Origin: Caldilineae bacterium
GTDB taxonomy: Bacteria > Chloroflexota > Anaerolineae > DUEN01
Length of the DNA: 64,000 nucleotides
Direction of reading: 5' to 3'
NCBI GenBank assembly: GCA_011176545.1
Contig: DUEN01000004.1
Span: forward strand, 1 to 64,000
The translations under genes and the position numbers were made by a program. A model generated the notes under the pieces. The model searched no databases, was not told the origin of the DNA, and worked only from the letters and a program-made list of their open reading frames with translations. Each line of letters starts with the position of its first letter. Position 1 is the first letter of the stretch. Positions 53,223 through 64,000 of this stretch are shown in pieces.

Positions 53223-55166
53223 GTGAGTAAGCGACAACAAGAACTCGCCTGGAGGGTAGGGGGCCCCCAGGGCAGCGGCGTTGACACCGCCGCGGGTATC
53301 TTCGCCCGCGCCTGCGCCATCGGCGGGCTCTACCTGTTCGGCCGCCGCGAGTACCACTCCAACATCAAAGGGCGACACAGCTACTATGACGTGCGAGTAG
53401 CCCACTACAAGGTAAGCTGCCATCGCGAGACGGTGGACTTGCTGACCACCTTTGAAATGGAAAGCGTGGCTCGCCATGCCATCGCTGTAGTGCCGGGAGG
53501 CGGCCTCGTCTATAACGCCAGCGACGTCGATATCCCGCTGGAAAAGATCCCCTTTTTGGGCAAACGGCTACGAGAGGACCTGCAGATGTACCTCGAAGAG
53601 CAAGGGCTCCCTCCCAACATCTCCGGCCTCCTCCAGGACGCGCGCCAGCGGGGCGTCCAGACGTACGCCGTGCCCTATGACGAGATCACCGGCGCGCTGG
53701 CCAGGCGCCTCGAAGTGCCCAAGGCCGTGGCTGAGCGAACGCTGAACACTATCGCTGTGGCCGTCTCCTGCGCGTTGCTGGACTATCCCTCCGATTATCT
53801 CATCAAGGCGTTGGAGAAAACCTTCCCCGGCCGTGCCAAGATCATCGACATGAACGCGCAGGCCGTGGAGTTGACCTACGAGTTCGTCCATGATCACTTC
53901 GACACGCGCGATCTCGATTTCCGCCTCACCCCCATGGAGACGAAGGAGCGGCGCCTTCTGGTGAGTGGGTTCCAGGCCGTGGCCATGGGGAAGCTAGCGG
54001 CCGGTTTGGCCTTTCAAACCTACTATCCCATCAGCCCGGCCACCGACGAGAGCACGTTTCTGGAGATGCATGCCAACCTCCCCACACGTGATGGGGAGAC
54101 GAGCTCCGTCGTCATCGTGCAGACGGAGGATGAGCTCTCAGCCATAGCGATGGCGTCTGGGGCGGCCCTCACGGGGGCGAGGAGCGCCACAGCGACCTCG
54201 GGTCCAGGATTCTCCCTGATGGCCGAGGGGTTAGGATGGGCGGGCATCAACGAAGTCCCGCTGGTCATCACGCTCTATCAGCGCGGCGGCCCCTCCACTG
54301 GGATGCCTACTCGCACAGAGCAGGGGGATCTGGAATTCGTCATCCATGCAGGTCATGGGGAGTTCCCCCGGATCGTCCTGGCCTCAGGGGATATCACCGA
54401 GGCCTTCTATGACGCGGCCCAGGCGTTCAACTACGCCGAGCGATATCAGGTGCCTGTGATTCACCTCCTGGATAAAGCGATATCCAGCATGACGGAAACG
54501 GTCCCTCCCTTCGACGTGAACGCGATCCGGATCGAGCGCGGCGATCTGTATACGCCTCCCCCCGAAGGCAGCGACCTCGATCACTATCCGCGCTTCGCTT
54601 TCACCGAGACAAGCGTAACACCTCGAGCGTTCCTGGGACAACCCGGAGCTTTGCACTGGCTCACGGGAGGAGAGCACACCGAATATGGGCGCGTCACCGA
54701 GGATCCTGTGATTCGCGAGCAAATGATGGAAAAGCGCATGCGGAAGCTTGAACTCATTGCCCGTGAGATCCCACCGGAAGAGAAAGTCAAGGTATACGGC
54801 GATCCTGACGCGACCTTCACCGTGGTGAGCTGGGGGACGAACAAAGGTAGCATCCTGGAAGCATTGGATCGGCTCCAGGCGGAAGGAGTCCCGGCCCGAC
54901 TGGTCCAGGTCCGGCTGTTATGGCCTTTCCCCGTCGATGTCCTCGTCCCCTTACTTGAGGCGGCAAAGCCCCTCGTGGCTGTCGAATGCAACTACTCCGG
55001 CCAGCTTGCCCAGTTGCTCCGGGAGCTCACCGGCCTGGCATGTGATTACCTCATCCTCAAGTACAACGGCCGCCCGATATCGGGCTTAGAGGTCTATCGG
55101 GCGCTCAAGGCCATCCGAGAGGGCACGAGCGAGCGTCGTATCGTATTGCGCAACCCTTACGAGTAG
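53223..55166 (+). CDS. 2-oxoacid:acceptor oxidoreductase subunit alpha (gamma-alpha fusion)
   Basis: WRVGGPQGSGVDTAAGIFARACAIGGLYLFGRREYHSNIKGRHSYYDVRV; QAVAMGKLAAGLAFQTYYPISPATDESTFLE; YQVPVIHLLDKAIS. Confidence 0.93.
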   Translation: MSKRQQELAWRVGGPQGSGVDTAAGIFARACAIGGLYLFGRREYHSNIKGRHSYYDVRVAHYKVSCHRETVDLLTTFEMESVARHAIAVVPGGGLVYNASDVDIPLEKIPFLGKRLREDLQMYLEEQGLPPNISGLLQDARQRGVQTYAVPYDEITGALARRLEVPKAVAERTLNTIAVAVSCALLDYPSDYLIKALEKTFPGRAKIIDMNAQAVELTYEFVHDHFDTRDLDFRLTPMETKERRLLVSGFQAVAMGKLAAGLAFQTYYPISPATDESTFLEMHANLPTRDGETSSVVIVQTEDELSAIAMASGAALTGARSATATSGPGFSLMAEGLGWAGINEVPLVITLYQRGGPSTGMPTRTEQGDLEFVIHAGHGEFPRIVLASGDITEAFYDAAQAFNYAERYQVPVIHLLDKAISSMTETVPPFDVNAIRIERGDLYTPPPEGSDLDHYPRFAFTETSVTPRAFLGQPGALHWLTGGEHTEYGRVTEDPVIREQMMEKRMRKLELIAREIPPEEKVKVYGDPDATFTVVSWGTNKGSILEALDRLQAEGVPARLVQVRLLWPFPVDVLVPLLEAAKPLVAVECNYSGQLAQLLRELTGLACDYLILKYNGRPISGLEVYRALKAIREGTSERRIVLRNPYE

Positions 55167-55184
55167 CAGTGAAAGAAAGGTGGT

Positions 55185-56171
55185 ATGGGGAAAATGGCGA
55201 CGGTGACGATGACCCAAATGACGGCAAGGGACTATCGCGTTGAGGGAGCGATCGACTGGTGCCCCGGCTGTGGGGACTATGGCATCCTCAACGCCATTCA
55301 CCAGGCGCTGGCCAAGCTTAACCTTCCCCCTCATAAAGTGGCCGTTTTCGGCGGCATCGGCTGTTCCGGAAAGACGCAGTATTACGTCAACGCTTATGGG
55401 GTCCATACGCTACACGGCCGCGTGTTGCCGTACGCGATGGGCGCCAAACTGGCCAACCCCGAGCTCACGGTGATCGCCGTCGGCGGCGACGGCGATGGGT
55501 TCGCCATCGGCGCGGGACACTTCGTGAATTCCGGCCGCCGGAATGTCGATCTGACCTATATCCTCTTCAACAACGAGGTATACGGCCTGACCAAGGGTCA
55601 GGCCTCTCCCACCCTGCCCCTCGGGCTCCAGACGAAGGGGCTGCCGGAGCCTAACATGCAAGGGAAGGTCAACTCCCTGCTCCTGGCCTTGGCGTCAGGG
55701 TTCACCTGGATCGGGCGCGGCTACGCTTATAACATCCGTCAGTTGGTCGATCTCATCCAGAGGGCCATCAACCATCCCGGCCTGGCCTATCTGGAAGTGC
55801 TCCAGCCATGTCCCACCTACAACAACCTTCACACCCGGGATTGGTTCGCCGGCCAGGATTTGGAGGAGGGACGGCAGCGTCTCTACGACGTAGCGGAGGA
55901 AGGATACGATCCCGTCGTCCCGGCCGATGCGGATGAACAGTATCTCTATGACAAGATCTGCCGCTACTTCGAGAAGGCTCAGGAGTGGGGCGATCGTATC
56001 CCCACGGGTGTGTTCCTGGAGAATCGTCTGATCTCAACGTTCGAGGACCGCTTATGTCAGCGCACCCCAAGTTACTATGCGTCGCCCCCGGCCAAGCGCC
56101 CCATCGCCGATGAGGAAGGCCATCCGATCGTCGATCTCAGCGAAATCTTCGCCGAGCTGACGATGACGTAG
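55185..56171 (+). CDS. 2-oxoacid:ferredoxin oxidoreductase subunit beta
   Basis: WCPGCGDYGILNAIHQALAKLNLPPHKVAVFGGIGCSGKTQYYVNAYGVHTLHGRVLPYAMGAKLANPELTVIAVGGDGDGFAIGAGHF. Confidence 0.95.
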   Translation: MGKMATVTMTQMTARDYRVEGAIDWCPGCGDYGILNAIHQALAKLNLPPHKVAVFGGIGCSGKTQYYVNAYGVHTLHGRVLPYAMGAKLANPELTVIAVGGDGDGFAIGAGHFVNSGRRNVDLTYILFNNEVYGLTKGQASPTLPLGLQTKGLPEPNMQGKVNSLLLALASGFTWIGRGYAYNIRQLVDLIQRAINHPGLAYLEVLQPCPTYNNLHTRDWFAGQDLEEGRQRLYDVAEEGYDPVVPADADEQYLYDKICRYFEKAQEWGDRIPTGVFLENRLISTFEDRLCQRTPSYYASPPAKRPIADEEGHPIVDLSEIFAELTMT

Positions 56172-56287
56172 GGAACCTGCTGACGTCATGCTCAGCGGCA
56201 TTATTACTCTGTCGCCCATCCTGTAGGCATGCGCTCAGGGGACAGGCCCTAATGAGGACAATGAGGACGTAGATCACCAAAGGAAGG

Positions 56288-59200
56288 ATGAACATGGAGG
56301 CGCTCATGGATCCCCGTATCATCCAGATGAAGCTGGCTATCCTGCGTCGGCGGGCTGTGCTTCGATCGTGGCCCATCAGCCCTTACGAGGCACGCCTGGC
56401 GGATCATCTAGCGCCCGGGACGTATCGCTACGAAGGGGACTGGTATGCCGTAGAGGGCGAGGGATGGTGGCCCGCCGGGAAGACCGTCTTCCTGCGCGCC
56501 CGGGTTGAGCTGCCGGGCGACGTTCCTTCGGATCAACTCTACCTCGTCTTCGATGGCGAGGGGCTAGAGGGACTGGTGACCATCGACGGCCATCCCTACA
56601 CGGGCATCGATGCCAACCACACGCGCGTGCAGGTACCTCGCCAGGAGGCTTTCCTGCTGGAGGCGGAGTTCATCGCCATCCCGCGCGTCATGTGCCTGCC
56701 GGAGCTGGCAGGAGAGCGCGCCCGGCTGCGCCAGATCCGCATTGAGCAGGTCGATCGTGAGATCGAGGATGCCTGGTACGATCTCCATTTCGCCTGGGAG
56801 GCGGGTCAGGCCGTCCGGGATGATCGCCGCCGTCAGCGTATCCTGGACGCCCTGGAAGAGGCGCTGCTGGCCATCGACCTCACGCTACCCCACGATCGGT
56901 TTCGAGAGGAGGTGGCCCAGGCGCGCCGCATCCTTCGCTCTCACATCGAGCGGATCGCCCCTGATCCGGAGGGGGGTCGTATCTTCTTGACCGGGCACTC
57001 ACACATCGACACGGCATGGCTATGGCCGCTGCGGGAGACCATCCGGAAATGCGGGCGCACCTTCAGCACCGCTTGTCGGCTGATGGAGCGTTATCCGCAT
57101 TATCGCTTCTCCTGCAGCCAACCCCAGCTCTATGCTTATACTAAACGGTACTTCCCCTCCCTCTACGAGGAGATCAAGAGATGGATACGGGAGGGACGCT
57201 GGGAGACCACCGGTGGCATGTGGGTGGAGGCGGATTGCAATGTCTCCTCCGGAGAGGCCCTCATTCGCCAGATCCTGCATGGGCTTCGCTTCTTCCGGGA
57301 GGAGTTCGGGACGCGTCCACGCGTGTGTTGGTTGCCGGACGTGTTCGGCTATCCCGGCAATCTGCCTCAGATCCTGCGTGGCTGCGGCCTGCATTCCTTC
57401 TTCACGACTAAATTGCACTGGCAGGCTCGTAATCCCTTCCCTTATCACCTCTTCTGGTGGGAGGGGATCGATGGCACGCGTGTCCTGGCTCACATCCCCC
57501 GACTGAAGCGTGGCTACAACGGCCATCCCACGCCAGAGGAGCTGGTCCTGGCCTGGGAGAACTTCAATGAAAAGGCGAGCTACGAGGAGGTCCTCTTCCC
57601 CTTCGGCTTCGGCGACGGCGGAGGCGGCCCCACCGAGGAAATGCTGGAATACGCCGCGCGGGCGGAACGATATCCGGGGCTCCCCGCGTGCCGGCAGGGG
57701 CTGGAGGAGGCCTATTTCGAGCGCGTCCATGCCACCGCCCCCGATCTCCCCGTATGGCACGGGGAGCTGTATCTGGAGACGCATCGGGGGACGTACACCA
57801 CACAGGCCGCGACGAAGCAGGCGAATCGGAAGAATGAGCTGTTGCTGCGCGAGGCCGAGATCGCCAGCGTGATCGCGAGCTGGCTTGGGCAGCACATCGA
57901 TCTGGAGCCCCTGCGCGCGGCCTGGGAGAACCTCCTGCTCCTCCAGTTCCATGATATCCTGCCGGGCTCCTCCATCGGACAGGTGTATGAGGAGGCCGCC
58001 CAGGACTATGCTCGCATCGAGCAAACCGCTCGTTCAGTGCGTGACGCGGCCCTGCAGGTGATCGCCCGGCATGTCCCGGCCGCCGACCTGCTGGTCTTCA
58101 ACAGCCTCTCATGGGAGCGCAACGATGTCACCACAGCTGTCATCCCGCTCCCGCAGGGCCCCGTGGAGCTCGTCGATCCCGAGGGACGGGCGACTCCGGC
58201 TCAGATCATCGCACAGGAAGGCGATCAAGCCACGATCGCCTTCGCTCCGCCACAGGTCCCCCCTGTAGGATATACCACGCTCTCGATTCGCCCCGCGGCG
58301 GGGCCTTTTGAACACTCCCTCGACATCTCGACACGCCGCTTGGAGAATCGCTTCTTCGTCATCGAGATCAACGAAGTGGGCGAGATCACCCGACTTTACG
58401 ATAAGCGCTATGACCGTGAGGTCGTCCCGCCTGGGCAGCGTGCGAACCGCCTGCAGCTCTTCCAGGATGGGCCGGAACGAGAGGCGGCCTGGAACGTGCA
58501 CGCCACGTTCGAGCGGCGGGAATACCCATTTGAGGGGGAGAGCTCCATCGAGGTCGTGGAGACCGGGCCCGTGCGAGGAGTGGTACGGGTCGTCCGCCAC
58601 CACCGCGAGAGCCGAATTGAGCAGGATATCATCATCTATGACGCGCTGCCGCGGATCGACTTTGTGACCCGCGCGGACTGGCAGGAACGGCAGGTGATGC
58701 TGAAGGTAGCCTTCCCGGTGGAGATCCTAGCCGACCAGGCGACGTTCGAGATTCAATTCGGGGCGATCCAGCGGCCGACCCACCGGAACACCTCCTGGGA
58801 CCAGGAGAAGTTCGAGGTGCCCGCGCATCGCTGGGCTGACCTGTCCGAGGCCGGATATGGCGTCAGCCTGCTGAACGACTGCAAATATGGGTATGATGTC
58901 AAGGGGAACGTGCTGCGGTTGACGCTCCTGCGGGGGCCCGAATGGCCGGATCCTCACGCCGACCGCGGCCATCACGAGTTCACCTACGCGTTATGGCCTC
59001 ACGGGGGCGACTGGCGCCAGGGAGAGACGGTGCGCCGCGCATGGGAGTTGAACGTGCCGCTGGTTTGCCTGTCGGCTACCGAGGGCGTAGGAGACCTCCC
59101 GGCGATGCATCGTTTCCTCCAGGTGGATGGCCCGGCTATCTTAGAGGCGCTAAAGCCAGCAGACGACGGCAATGGGTGGATCCTGCGGGTATATGAACCA

Positions 59201-59365
59201 CATGGCGGCCGCGGGCGAGCCTCAGTAATCGTGGGCATCCCTCTTCAGGAGGTTGCCGCCTGTAACCTAGTCGAGGAAACGGATGGGCCTCAGCCGTTTG
59301 AACGTGATCGGTTCACCTTCGGTATCCGCCCCTATCAGATCCGCACCTTCCGCCTTCAAACGTAG
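56288..59365 (+). CDS. Alpha-mannosidase, glycoside hydrolase family 38
   Basis: LTGHSHIDTAWLWPLRETIRKCGRTFSTACRLMERYPHYRFSCSQPQLYAYTK; WEGIDGTRVLAHIP; LQFHDILPGSSIGQVYEEA. Confidence 0.95.
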   Translation: MNMEALMDPRIIQMKLAILRRRAVLRSWPISPYEARLADHLAPGTYRYEGDWYAVEGEGWWPAGKTVFLRARVELPGDVPSDQLYLVFDGEGLEGLVTIDGHPYTGIDANHTRVQVPRQEAFLLEAEFIAIPRVMCLPELAGERARLRQIRIEQVDREIEDAWYDLHFAWEAGQAVRDDRRRQRILDALEEALLAIDLTLPHDRFREEVAQARRILRSHIERIAPDPEGGRIFLTGHSHIDTAWLWPLRETIRKCGRTFSTACRLMERYPHYRFSCSQPQLYAYTKRYFPSLYEEIKRWIREGRWETTGGMWVEADCNVSSGEALIRQILHGLRFFREEFGTRPRVCWLPDVFGYPGNLPQILRGCGLHSFFTTKLHWQARNPFPYHLFWWEGIDGTRVLAHIPRLKRGYNGHPTPEELVLAWENFNEKASYEEVLFPFGFGDGGGGPTEEMLEYAARAERYPGLPACRQGLEEAYFERVHATAPDLPVWHGELYLETHRGTYTTQAATKQANRKNELLLREAEIASVIASWLGQHIDLEPLRAAWENLLLLQFHDILPGSSIGQVYEEAAQDYARIEQTARSVRDAALQVIARHVPAADLLVFNSLSWERNDVTTAVIPLPQGPVELVDPEGRATPAQIIAQEGDQATIAFAPPQVPPVGYTTLSIRPAAGPFEHSLDISTRRLENRFFVIEINEVGEITRLYDKRYDREVVPPGQRANRLQLFQDGPEREAAWNVHATFERREYPFEGESSIEVVETGPVRGVVRVVRHHRESRIEQDIIIYDALPRIDFVTRADWQERQVMLKVAFPVEILADQATFEIQFGAIQRPTHRNTSWDQEKFEVPAHRWADLSEAGYGVSLLNDCKYGYDVKGNVLRLTLLRGPEWPDPHADRGHHEFTYALWPHGGDWRQGETVRRAWELNVPLVCLSATEGVGDLPAMHRFLQVDGPAILEALKPADDGNGWILRVYEPHGGRGRASVIVGIPLQEVAACNLVEETDGPQPFERDRFTFGIRPYQIRTFRLQT

Positions 59366-59392
59366 TTGAAGCGGCGCCGCCGTTCTGCGAAG

Positions 59393-59421
59393 GTAAGGGC
59401 GCAGCGTCGCTGCGCCCTTAC
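59393..59421. repeat. Palindrome-family copy with compensated outer stem
   Basis: gtaagggcgcagc gtc gctgcgcccttac, perfect 13-bp arms; linker B-like sequence gtgtatgccaatatgagcgaaa at 59470-59491. Confidence 0.75.
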
Positions 59422-59493
59422 ATCAAGGCGTTACCGAGGCAACACATGCGTTGCCCTCACATGATTATCGTGTATGCCAATATGAGCGAAAAA

Positions 59494-59521
59494 GAAAACC
59501 AGCCTGCACAGGCTGGTTTTC
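59494..59521 (-). terminator. Intrinsic terminator of the rnpB-tRNA operon
   Basis: gaaaaccagcct gcac aggctggttttc 12-bp stem; on the minus strand followed by tttttc. Confidence 0.85.
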
Positions 59522-59534
59522 TCTAGGAATTAGG

Positions 59535-59605
59535 CTCGGGGACGAGGACTCGAACCTCGACTAAGGGATCCAAAGTCCCCTGTCCTGCCATTAGACCATC
59601 CCCGA
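59535..59605 (-). tRNA. tRNA-Gln (TTG)
   Basis: Acceptor TCGGGGA/TCCCCGA; anticodon loop ctTTGga; T arm GAGGTTCGAGTCCTC. Confidence 0.95.
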
Positions 59606-59621
59606 CCGCGACGCGGTCCTG

Positions 59622-59697
<76 letters not shown>

Positions 59698-59709
59698 AAA
59701 CCCATCAGG

Positions 59710-59781
<72 letters not shown>

Positions 59782-59856
59782 TCGTAGCGACCGGAGCATG
59801 AGATAGAGATAGAGGAAACCTCCATCCCTATCGCTTGCCCCTATCTCTATCGCTCG

Positions 59857-59929
<73 letters not shown>

Positions 59930-59951
59930 AAACGACCAGGTCTCCCGGGCG

Positions 59952-60041
<90 letters not shown>

Positions 60042-60050
60042 AACCCACAT

Positions 60051-60482
<432 letters not shown>

Positions 60483-60523
60483 ACACTCGGTACCTTCTTA
60501 AGGTTCACCCTTTTGCGGGCAAG

Positions 60524-60552
60524 ATTATAACACACCGCCGCATCCATGTCAA
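60524..60552 (-). promoter_or_regulatory. Perfect consensus promoter TTGACA-17-TATAAT for rnpB-tRNA
   Basis: Plus strand attata 60524-60529 and tgtcaa 60547-60552, exactly 17 nt apart. Confidence 0.92.
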
Positions 60553-60573
60553 CTGTTTTTTGCCTTCGCGCCA

Positions 60574-60603
60574 TTGACGCGAGCCTGGAGCCTATGCTAT
60601 GAT
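60574..60603 (+). promoter_or_regulatory. Sigma70-type promoter TTGACG-18-TATGAT
   Basis: Divergent from the rnpB promoter, upstream of the CDS at 60648. Confidence 0.65.
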
Positions 60604-60647
60604 CGGCCTGAACAAGACGGTCCTTCTGCCCCAGAACGGAGGTAACG

Positions 60648-61463
60648 ATGTCCTTCCCCACTACATACGTAGAGGATGTGGAGATTTCCCGGCTCATCTG
60701 TGGCACCAATGGGTTTCTGGGATATTCCCATTTCAGCGCCGCCCGAGACCGCTGGATCCGGGAGCATTTCACCGTCGAGCGCATCGCGGAGGTGATCAGC
60801 CGCTTCGCCGAGCTGGGCGTGAACGCGGTGATGGGCCCTCTGGATGATAAGCTCATCGCCGCGCTGGATCAGGTCGAGCGGGCCACGGGTACCCGCATGG
60901 TCTACATCGCCACGCCAGGAGGCCATACCGTAGAGGAGGTCATCCAGGGAGTGCGTCGCTCGGCTGAGGCGGGAGCTCGCATCTGTATGCCGCACCAGAT
61001 GTACACCGACACCCATCTGCTGCCAGCGGAGACGCGCATCGTGGGCATCGAGCCGATCCTGGCGGAGATCCGCCGGTTGGGCATGATCCCCGGGCTGAGC
61101 ACGCATCGGCCAGAAACGATCATCGTGTGCGACAAGGCGGGCTACGATGTGGCGACGTACATCCAGCCCTACAACGCCGCGGGCTTCCTCTGCCAGGTGG
61201 AGACCGATTGGATCGGCCGGGTGATCCGGAACACCCCCAAACCCGTCATGTGCATCAAGCCGCTGGGGGCGGGTCGCATCCTCCCTCCGACCGGCCTCCA
61301 ATTCGTTTTCAACACATGCAAACCCAACGACATGGTGGTCATCGGCACCATGAACGTCTACGAAGCCGAGGAGGATGTTCAATTGGCCCTGGAGATATTA
61401 ACGGGCCAATCGTCCGAGCGGAAGTTGACCTTCTCACGCAGCAAATCCGTTCTGAGCGACTAA
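60648..61463 (+). CDS. TIM-barrel-like protein of unknown function
   Basis: RBS acggaggt; no family recognised confidently; [49 protein letters not shown] looks barrel-like. Confidence 0.6.
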   Translation: MSFPTTYVEDVEISRLICGTNGFLGYSHFSAARDRWIREHFTVERIAEVISRFAELGVNAVMGPLDDKLIAALDQVERATGTRMVYIATPGGHTVEEVIQGVRRSAEAGARICMPHQMYTDTHLLPAETRIVGIEPILAEIRRLGMIPGLSTHRPETIIVCDKAGYDVATYIQPYNAAGFLCQVETDWIGRVIRNTPKPVMCIKPLGAGRILPPTGLQFVFNTCKPNDMVVIGTMNVYEAEEDVQLALEILTGQSSERKLTFSRSKSVLSD

Positions 61464-61474
61464 GGAGGCGATGT

Positions 61475-61957
61475 ATGGAGCTTAAAATCGTACGCATCGA
61501 GAAGCCGGAGGACCTGAACTTCATTCTGGGACAGAGCCACTTCATCAAAACCGTGGAGGACCTCTACGAGGCGATCGTTGGGACGGTACCTGGGGCCCAA
61601 TTCGGCCTGGCCTTCTGCGAATCATCGGGGCCGGCGCTGGTGCGCGCGGCCGGGACGGACGAGGAACTGGTTGAGCTGGCCAAGAAGAACGCTCTGGCCC
61701 TCTCCGCCGGCCATTGCTTCATCATCTTCATGCGGAACTTCTATCCCATCAATGTTCTCAACGCCATCAAGATGGTGCCCGAGGTATGTCGGATCTTCTG
61801 TGCCACCGCCAATCCCGTCGAGGTCATCATCGCCGAGACCGAACAGGGCCGCGGCATCCTGGGCGTAATCGACGGCGTTAAGACGAAGGGGATCGAGACG
61901 GAAGAGGACGTGGCCAAGCGGAAGAGCTTCCTGCGTCAGATCGGATACAAGCTCTGA
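61475..61957 (+). CDS. Adenosine-specific kinase family protein
   Basis: [77 protein letters not shown]. Start moved from 61127 to the ATG after taaggaggcg. Confidence 0.85.
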   Translation: MELKIVRIEKPEDLNFILGQSHFIKTVEDLYEAIVGTVPGAQFGLAFCESSGPALVRAAGTDEELVELAKKNALALSAGHCFIIFMRNFYPINVLNAIKMVPEVCRIFCATANPVEVIIAETEQGRGILGVIDGVKTKGIETEEDVAKRKSFLRQIGYKL

Positions 61958-61989
61958 TCGCTCTCTCATGGCTCTCAGGAGGACCAACG

Positions 61990-62505
61990 ATGGACGTCTT
62001 CGAGTGCATACAACGGCGTCGTTCCATCCGCGCATACCAGGACCGTCCCATCCCGGACGAGGCGCTACGACGCATCCTGGAGGCGATCAACGCGGCCCCT
62101 TCCGCGGGGAATCTCCAGGCATACAAGGTGTTCCTCATACGCGATGCGGCCCGACGCCGCGCCTTAGCGGAGGCGAGCTATAACCAGGATTACGTCGCCC
62201 AGGCCCCCGTCGTGCTCGTCTTCTGCACGGACGCGGCCCGGTCCGCCAGCAAGTATGGCCGACGCGGCGAGAGGCTCTACTGCCTTCAGGACGCCACGAT
62301 CGCCTGTGCATATGCCCAGCTGGCCGCGGTGGCCTTGGGCCTGGGCACGGTGTGGATCGGCGCCTTTGATGACGACGCGGTGATCCGGGCCCTGAACCTG
62401 CCTCGCGGGCTGCACCCCGTGGCCATTCTGCCGATCGGATATCCAGACGAGTCCCCCGCGCCGCGTCCCCGCCGCGCGCTGGAGGATCTCGTTCAGGAGT
62501 TGTAA
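61990..62505 (+). CDS. Nitroreductase family protein
   Basis: MDVFECIQRRRSIRAYQDRPIPDEALRRILEAINAAPSAGNLQAYKVFLI. Confidence 0.93.
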   Translation: MDVFECIQRRRSIRAYQDRPIPDEALRRILEAINAAPSAGNLQAYKVFLIRDAARRRALAEASYNQDYVAQAPVVLVFCTDAARSASKYGRRGERLYCLQDATIACAYAQLAAVALGLGTVWIGAFDDDAVIRALNLPRGLHPVAILPIGYPDESPAPRPRRALEDLVQEL

Positions 62506-62563
62506 GCAGACAGATTCCCACGGCCCGTCGCACGTATTCCGTGGGAAAGATAGGAGGAGAACC

Positions 62564-62851
62564 ATGGCGACGTACGTGATGTTAAGCACGCTCACCGACG
62601 AGGGTGCCAAAACCATCAAGAAGAATCCCAGGCGCATCTTGGAGGTGAACCAGGAACTGGAGGAGATGGGGGTCAGGGTGGTCGCGCAATACGCTACCTT
62701 GGGGCCTTATGACTTCGTGAACATCGTCGAGGCGCCCAGCCATGAGGTGGTCGCCCGGGTGTCCGCGGAGATGGCCTCTCGCGGCACTGTCAAGCTGATG
62801 ACCATGGTGGCCATCCCCATCGAGGAGTTCATCGCCTCCCTTGAGCAGTAG
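62564..62851 (+). CDS. GYD domain-containing protein
   Basis: YVMLSTLTDEGAKTIKKNPRRILEVNQELEEMGVRVVAQYATLGPYDFVNIVEAP. Confidence 0.88.
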   Translation: MATYVMLSTLTDEGAKTIKKNPRRILEVNQELEEMGVRVVAQYATLGPYDFVNIVEAPSHEVVARVSAEMASRGTVKLMTMVAIPIEEFIASLEQ

Positions 62852-62880
62852 GTGCGCCTCTCCGTGGCACGCGCGCCAGG

Positions 62881-62912
62881 GGTAGCGGATCAACATCTCT
62901 GATCCGCTACCC
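62881..62912 (+). terminator. Hairpin after the GYD-domain gene
   Basis: ggtagcggatca acatctc tgatccgctacc, about 30 nt after the stop; no clear T tract. Confidence 0.4.
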
Positions 62913-63032
62913 ACCGGGTCATCTCCGCGATAGATCCAGGAACACAAAACTCTGGAGTGATGGCCTGTCCACTTCCTACCAAATCCGCTCAGTCAGCGGA
63001 TCTTCACTGACCTCCAGAGGGAAGGCTTTGCT

Positions 63033-63320
63033 ATGCCCATCGTGCGAGCTCATGTGTACATATCCGGCATCGTCCAGGGCGTCTTCTTCCGCGCCGAGAC
63101 GCAGCGTCTGGCGCGCGAGCTGGGCCTGACCGGCTGGGTACGCAATCTTTGGGATGGGCGGGTGGAGGCCGTCTTTGAAGGGGAGGAGCAGGACGTCCAG
63201 CATATCATCCAGTGGTGCTGGCGTGGGCCCGAGGAGGCGGTAGTGGAGAACGTTGAAGTGCGCTACGAGCCGCCGACGGGCAAATACCGGGATTTCTACA
63301 TCACGACGAGCAGCTACTAG
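63033..63320 (+). CDS. Acylphosphatase
   Basis: RAHVYISGIVQGVFFRAETQRLARELGLTGWVRNLWDGRVEAVFEGEEQDV. Confidence 0.95.
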   Translation: MPIVRAHVYISGIVQGVFFRAETQRLARELGLTGWVRNLWDGRVEAVFEGEEQDVQHIIQWCWRGPEEAVVENVEVRYEPPTGKYRDFYITTSSY

Positions 63321-63333
63321 AACCGACGCGATC

Positions 63334-63876
63334 ATGGCCGGCAAACAGGATCAGGGCATACATCAGAGCAGCGAACGATATCATGTAATCCCTCGCACCC
63401 TCTGCTTCGTCACCCATGGGGGGGACGTGCTCCTGTTGAAGGGGGCGCCGACGAAACGCATCTGGCCCAACCGCTATAACGGCGTCGGCGGACACGTCGA
63501 GCGTGACGAAGACGTCTACTCGGCCGCGATCCGGGAGATCCGCGAGGAGACCGGCTTAGAGGTCGAAGGGGTGCAACTGCGGGCGATCATCAATATCGAT
63601 GCGGGGGATCCCCTCACGGGGATCATGCTGTTCGTGTTCACCGCGCGGGCCCCCCATCGCGCGGTGCGCCCCTCTTCAGAGGGAACGCTGGAGTGGGTGC
63701 CGCGGGCCCGGCTGCAAGAATATGACCTCGTTGACGATCTGAAGGAGCTCCTGCCGAGGATCCTGGCGATGGAAGCTTCCACCGCGCCGCTATTCGGCCG
63801 CTACTACTACGACGCGAACGATCGCCTCGTCATCCAGTGGGCTGACGGGGCCTCCATCTACCATCACCAGAAATAG
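63334..63876 (+). CDS. NUDIX hydrolase (8-oxo-dGTP diphosphatase-like)
   Basis: GVGGHVERDEDVYSAAIREIREETGLEVEG Nudix box; start trimmed from 63253. Confidence 0.92.
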   Translation: MAGKQDQGIHQSSERYHVIPRTLCFVTHGGDVLLLKGAPTKRIWPNRYNGVGGHVERDEDVYSAAIREIREETGLEVEGVQLRAIINIDAGDPLTGIMLFVFTARAPHRAVRPSSEGTLEWVPRARLQEYDLVDDLKELLPRILAMEASTAPLFGRYYYDANDRLVIQWADGASIYHHQK

Positions 63877-64000
63877 CTATTTAGCCCCTCCGTACTATTG
63901 TGCACGCGTCACTCCAGCGCGAGGATGCCCTTGCGAACAGGCCAAGGGGGACAAGCATGATTCCTCAGGGAGGGTCCTTTGCATCCTCACGATCAGTTAC

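Noticed and set aside
57020-58024. 334-aa minus-strand ORF
   Set aside because: Antisense to GH38 alpha-mannosidase.

Overview
64 kb chromosomal window of a GC-rich bacterium. Gene content and the C-terminal YLPLIMR tail suggest Chloroflexota, but this is inferred from sequence style only. Most of it is ordinary coding DNA in long co-directional blocks: polX, ligA, secA, glgP, a GH38 alpha-mannosidase, a Dpp/Opp-type ABC transporter, three tandem M42 peptidases, a 2-oxoacid:ferredoxin oxidoreductase pair, and a minus-strand rnpB plus five-tRNA operon. I found no CRISPR array, rRNA, prophage or transposase. Signals worth following: (1) a dispersed family of short intergenic palindromes (GTAGGGGCG...CGCCCCTAC) whose inner stems and some outer pairs change in a compensated way, joined to two conserved non-palindromic linkers; (2) two copies of a ~125 bp three-hairpin MITE-like element; (3) an RNase P RNA with a rewritten but still paired P4 helix, ending 9 nt before a tRNA-Leu and driven by a perfect TTGACA-17-TATAAT promoter; (4) a PspA / solute-binding / solute-binding+VWA / TM coiled-coil / ligand-binding lipoprotein operon with no permease or ATPase; (5) a decayed histidine-kinase fragment beside an ATPase-winged-helix regulator. 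All calls come from reading the sequence; no database search was run.
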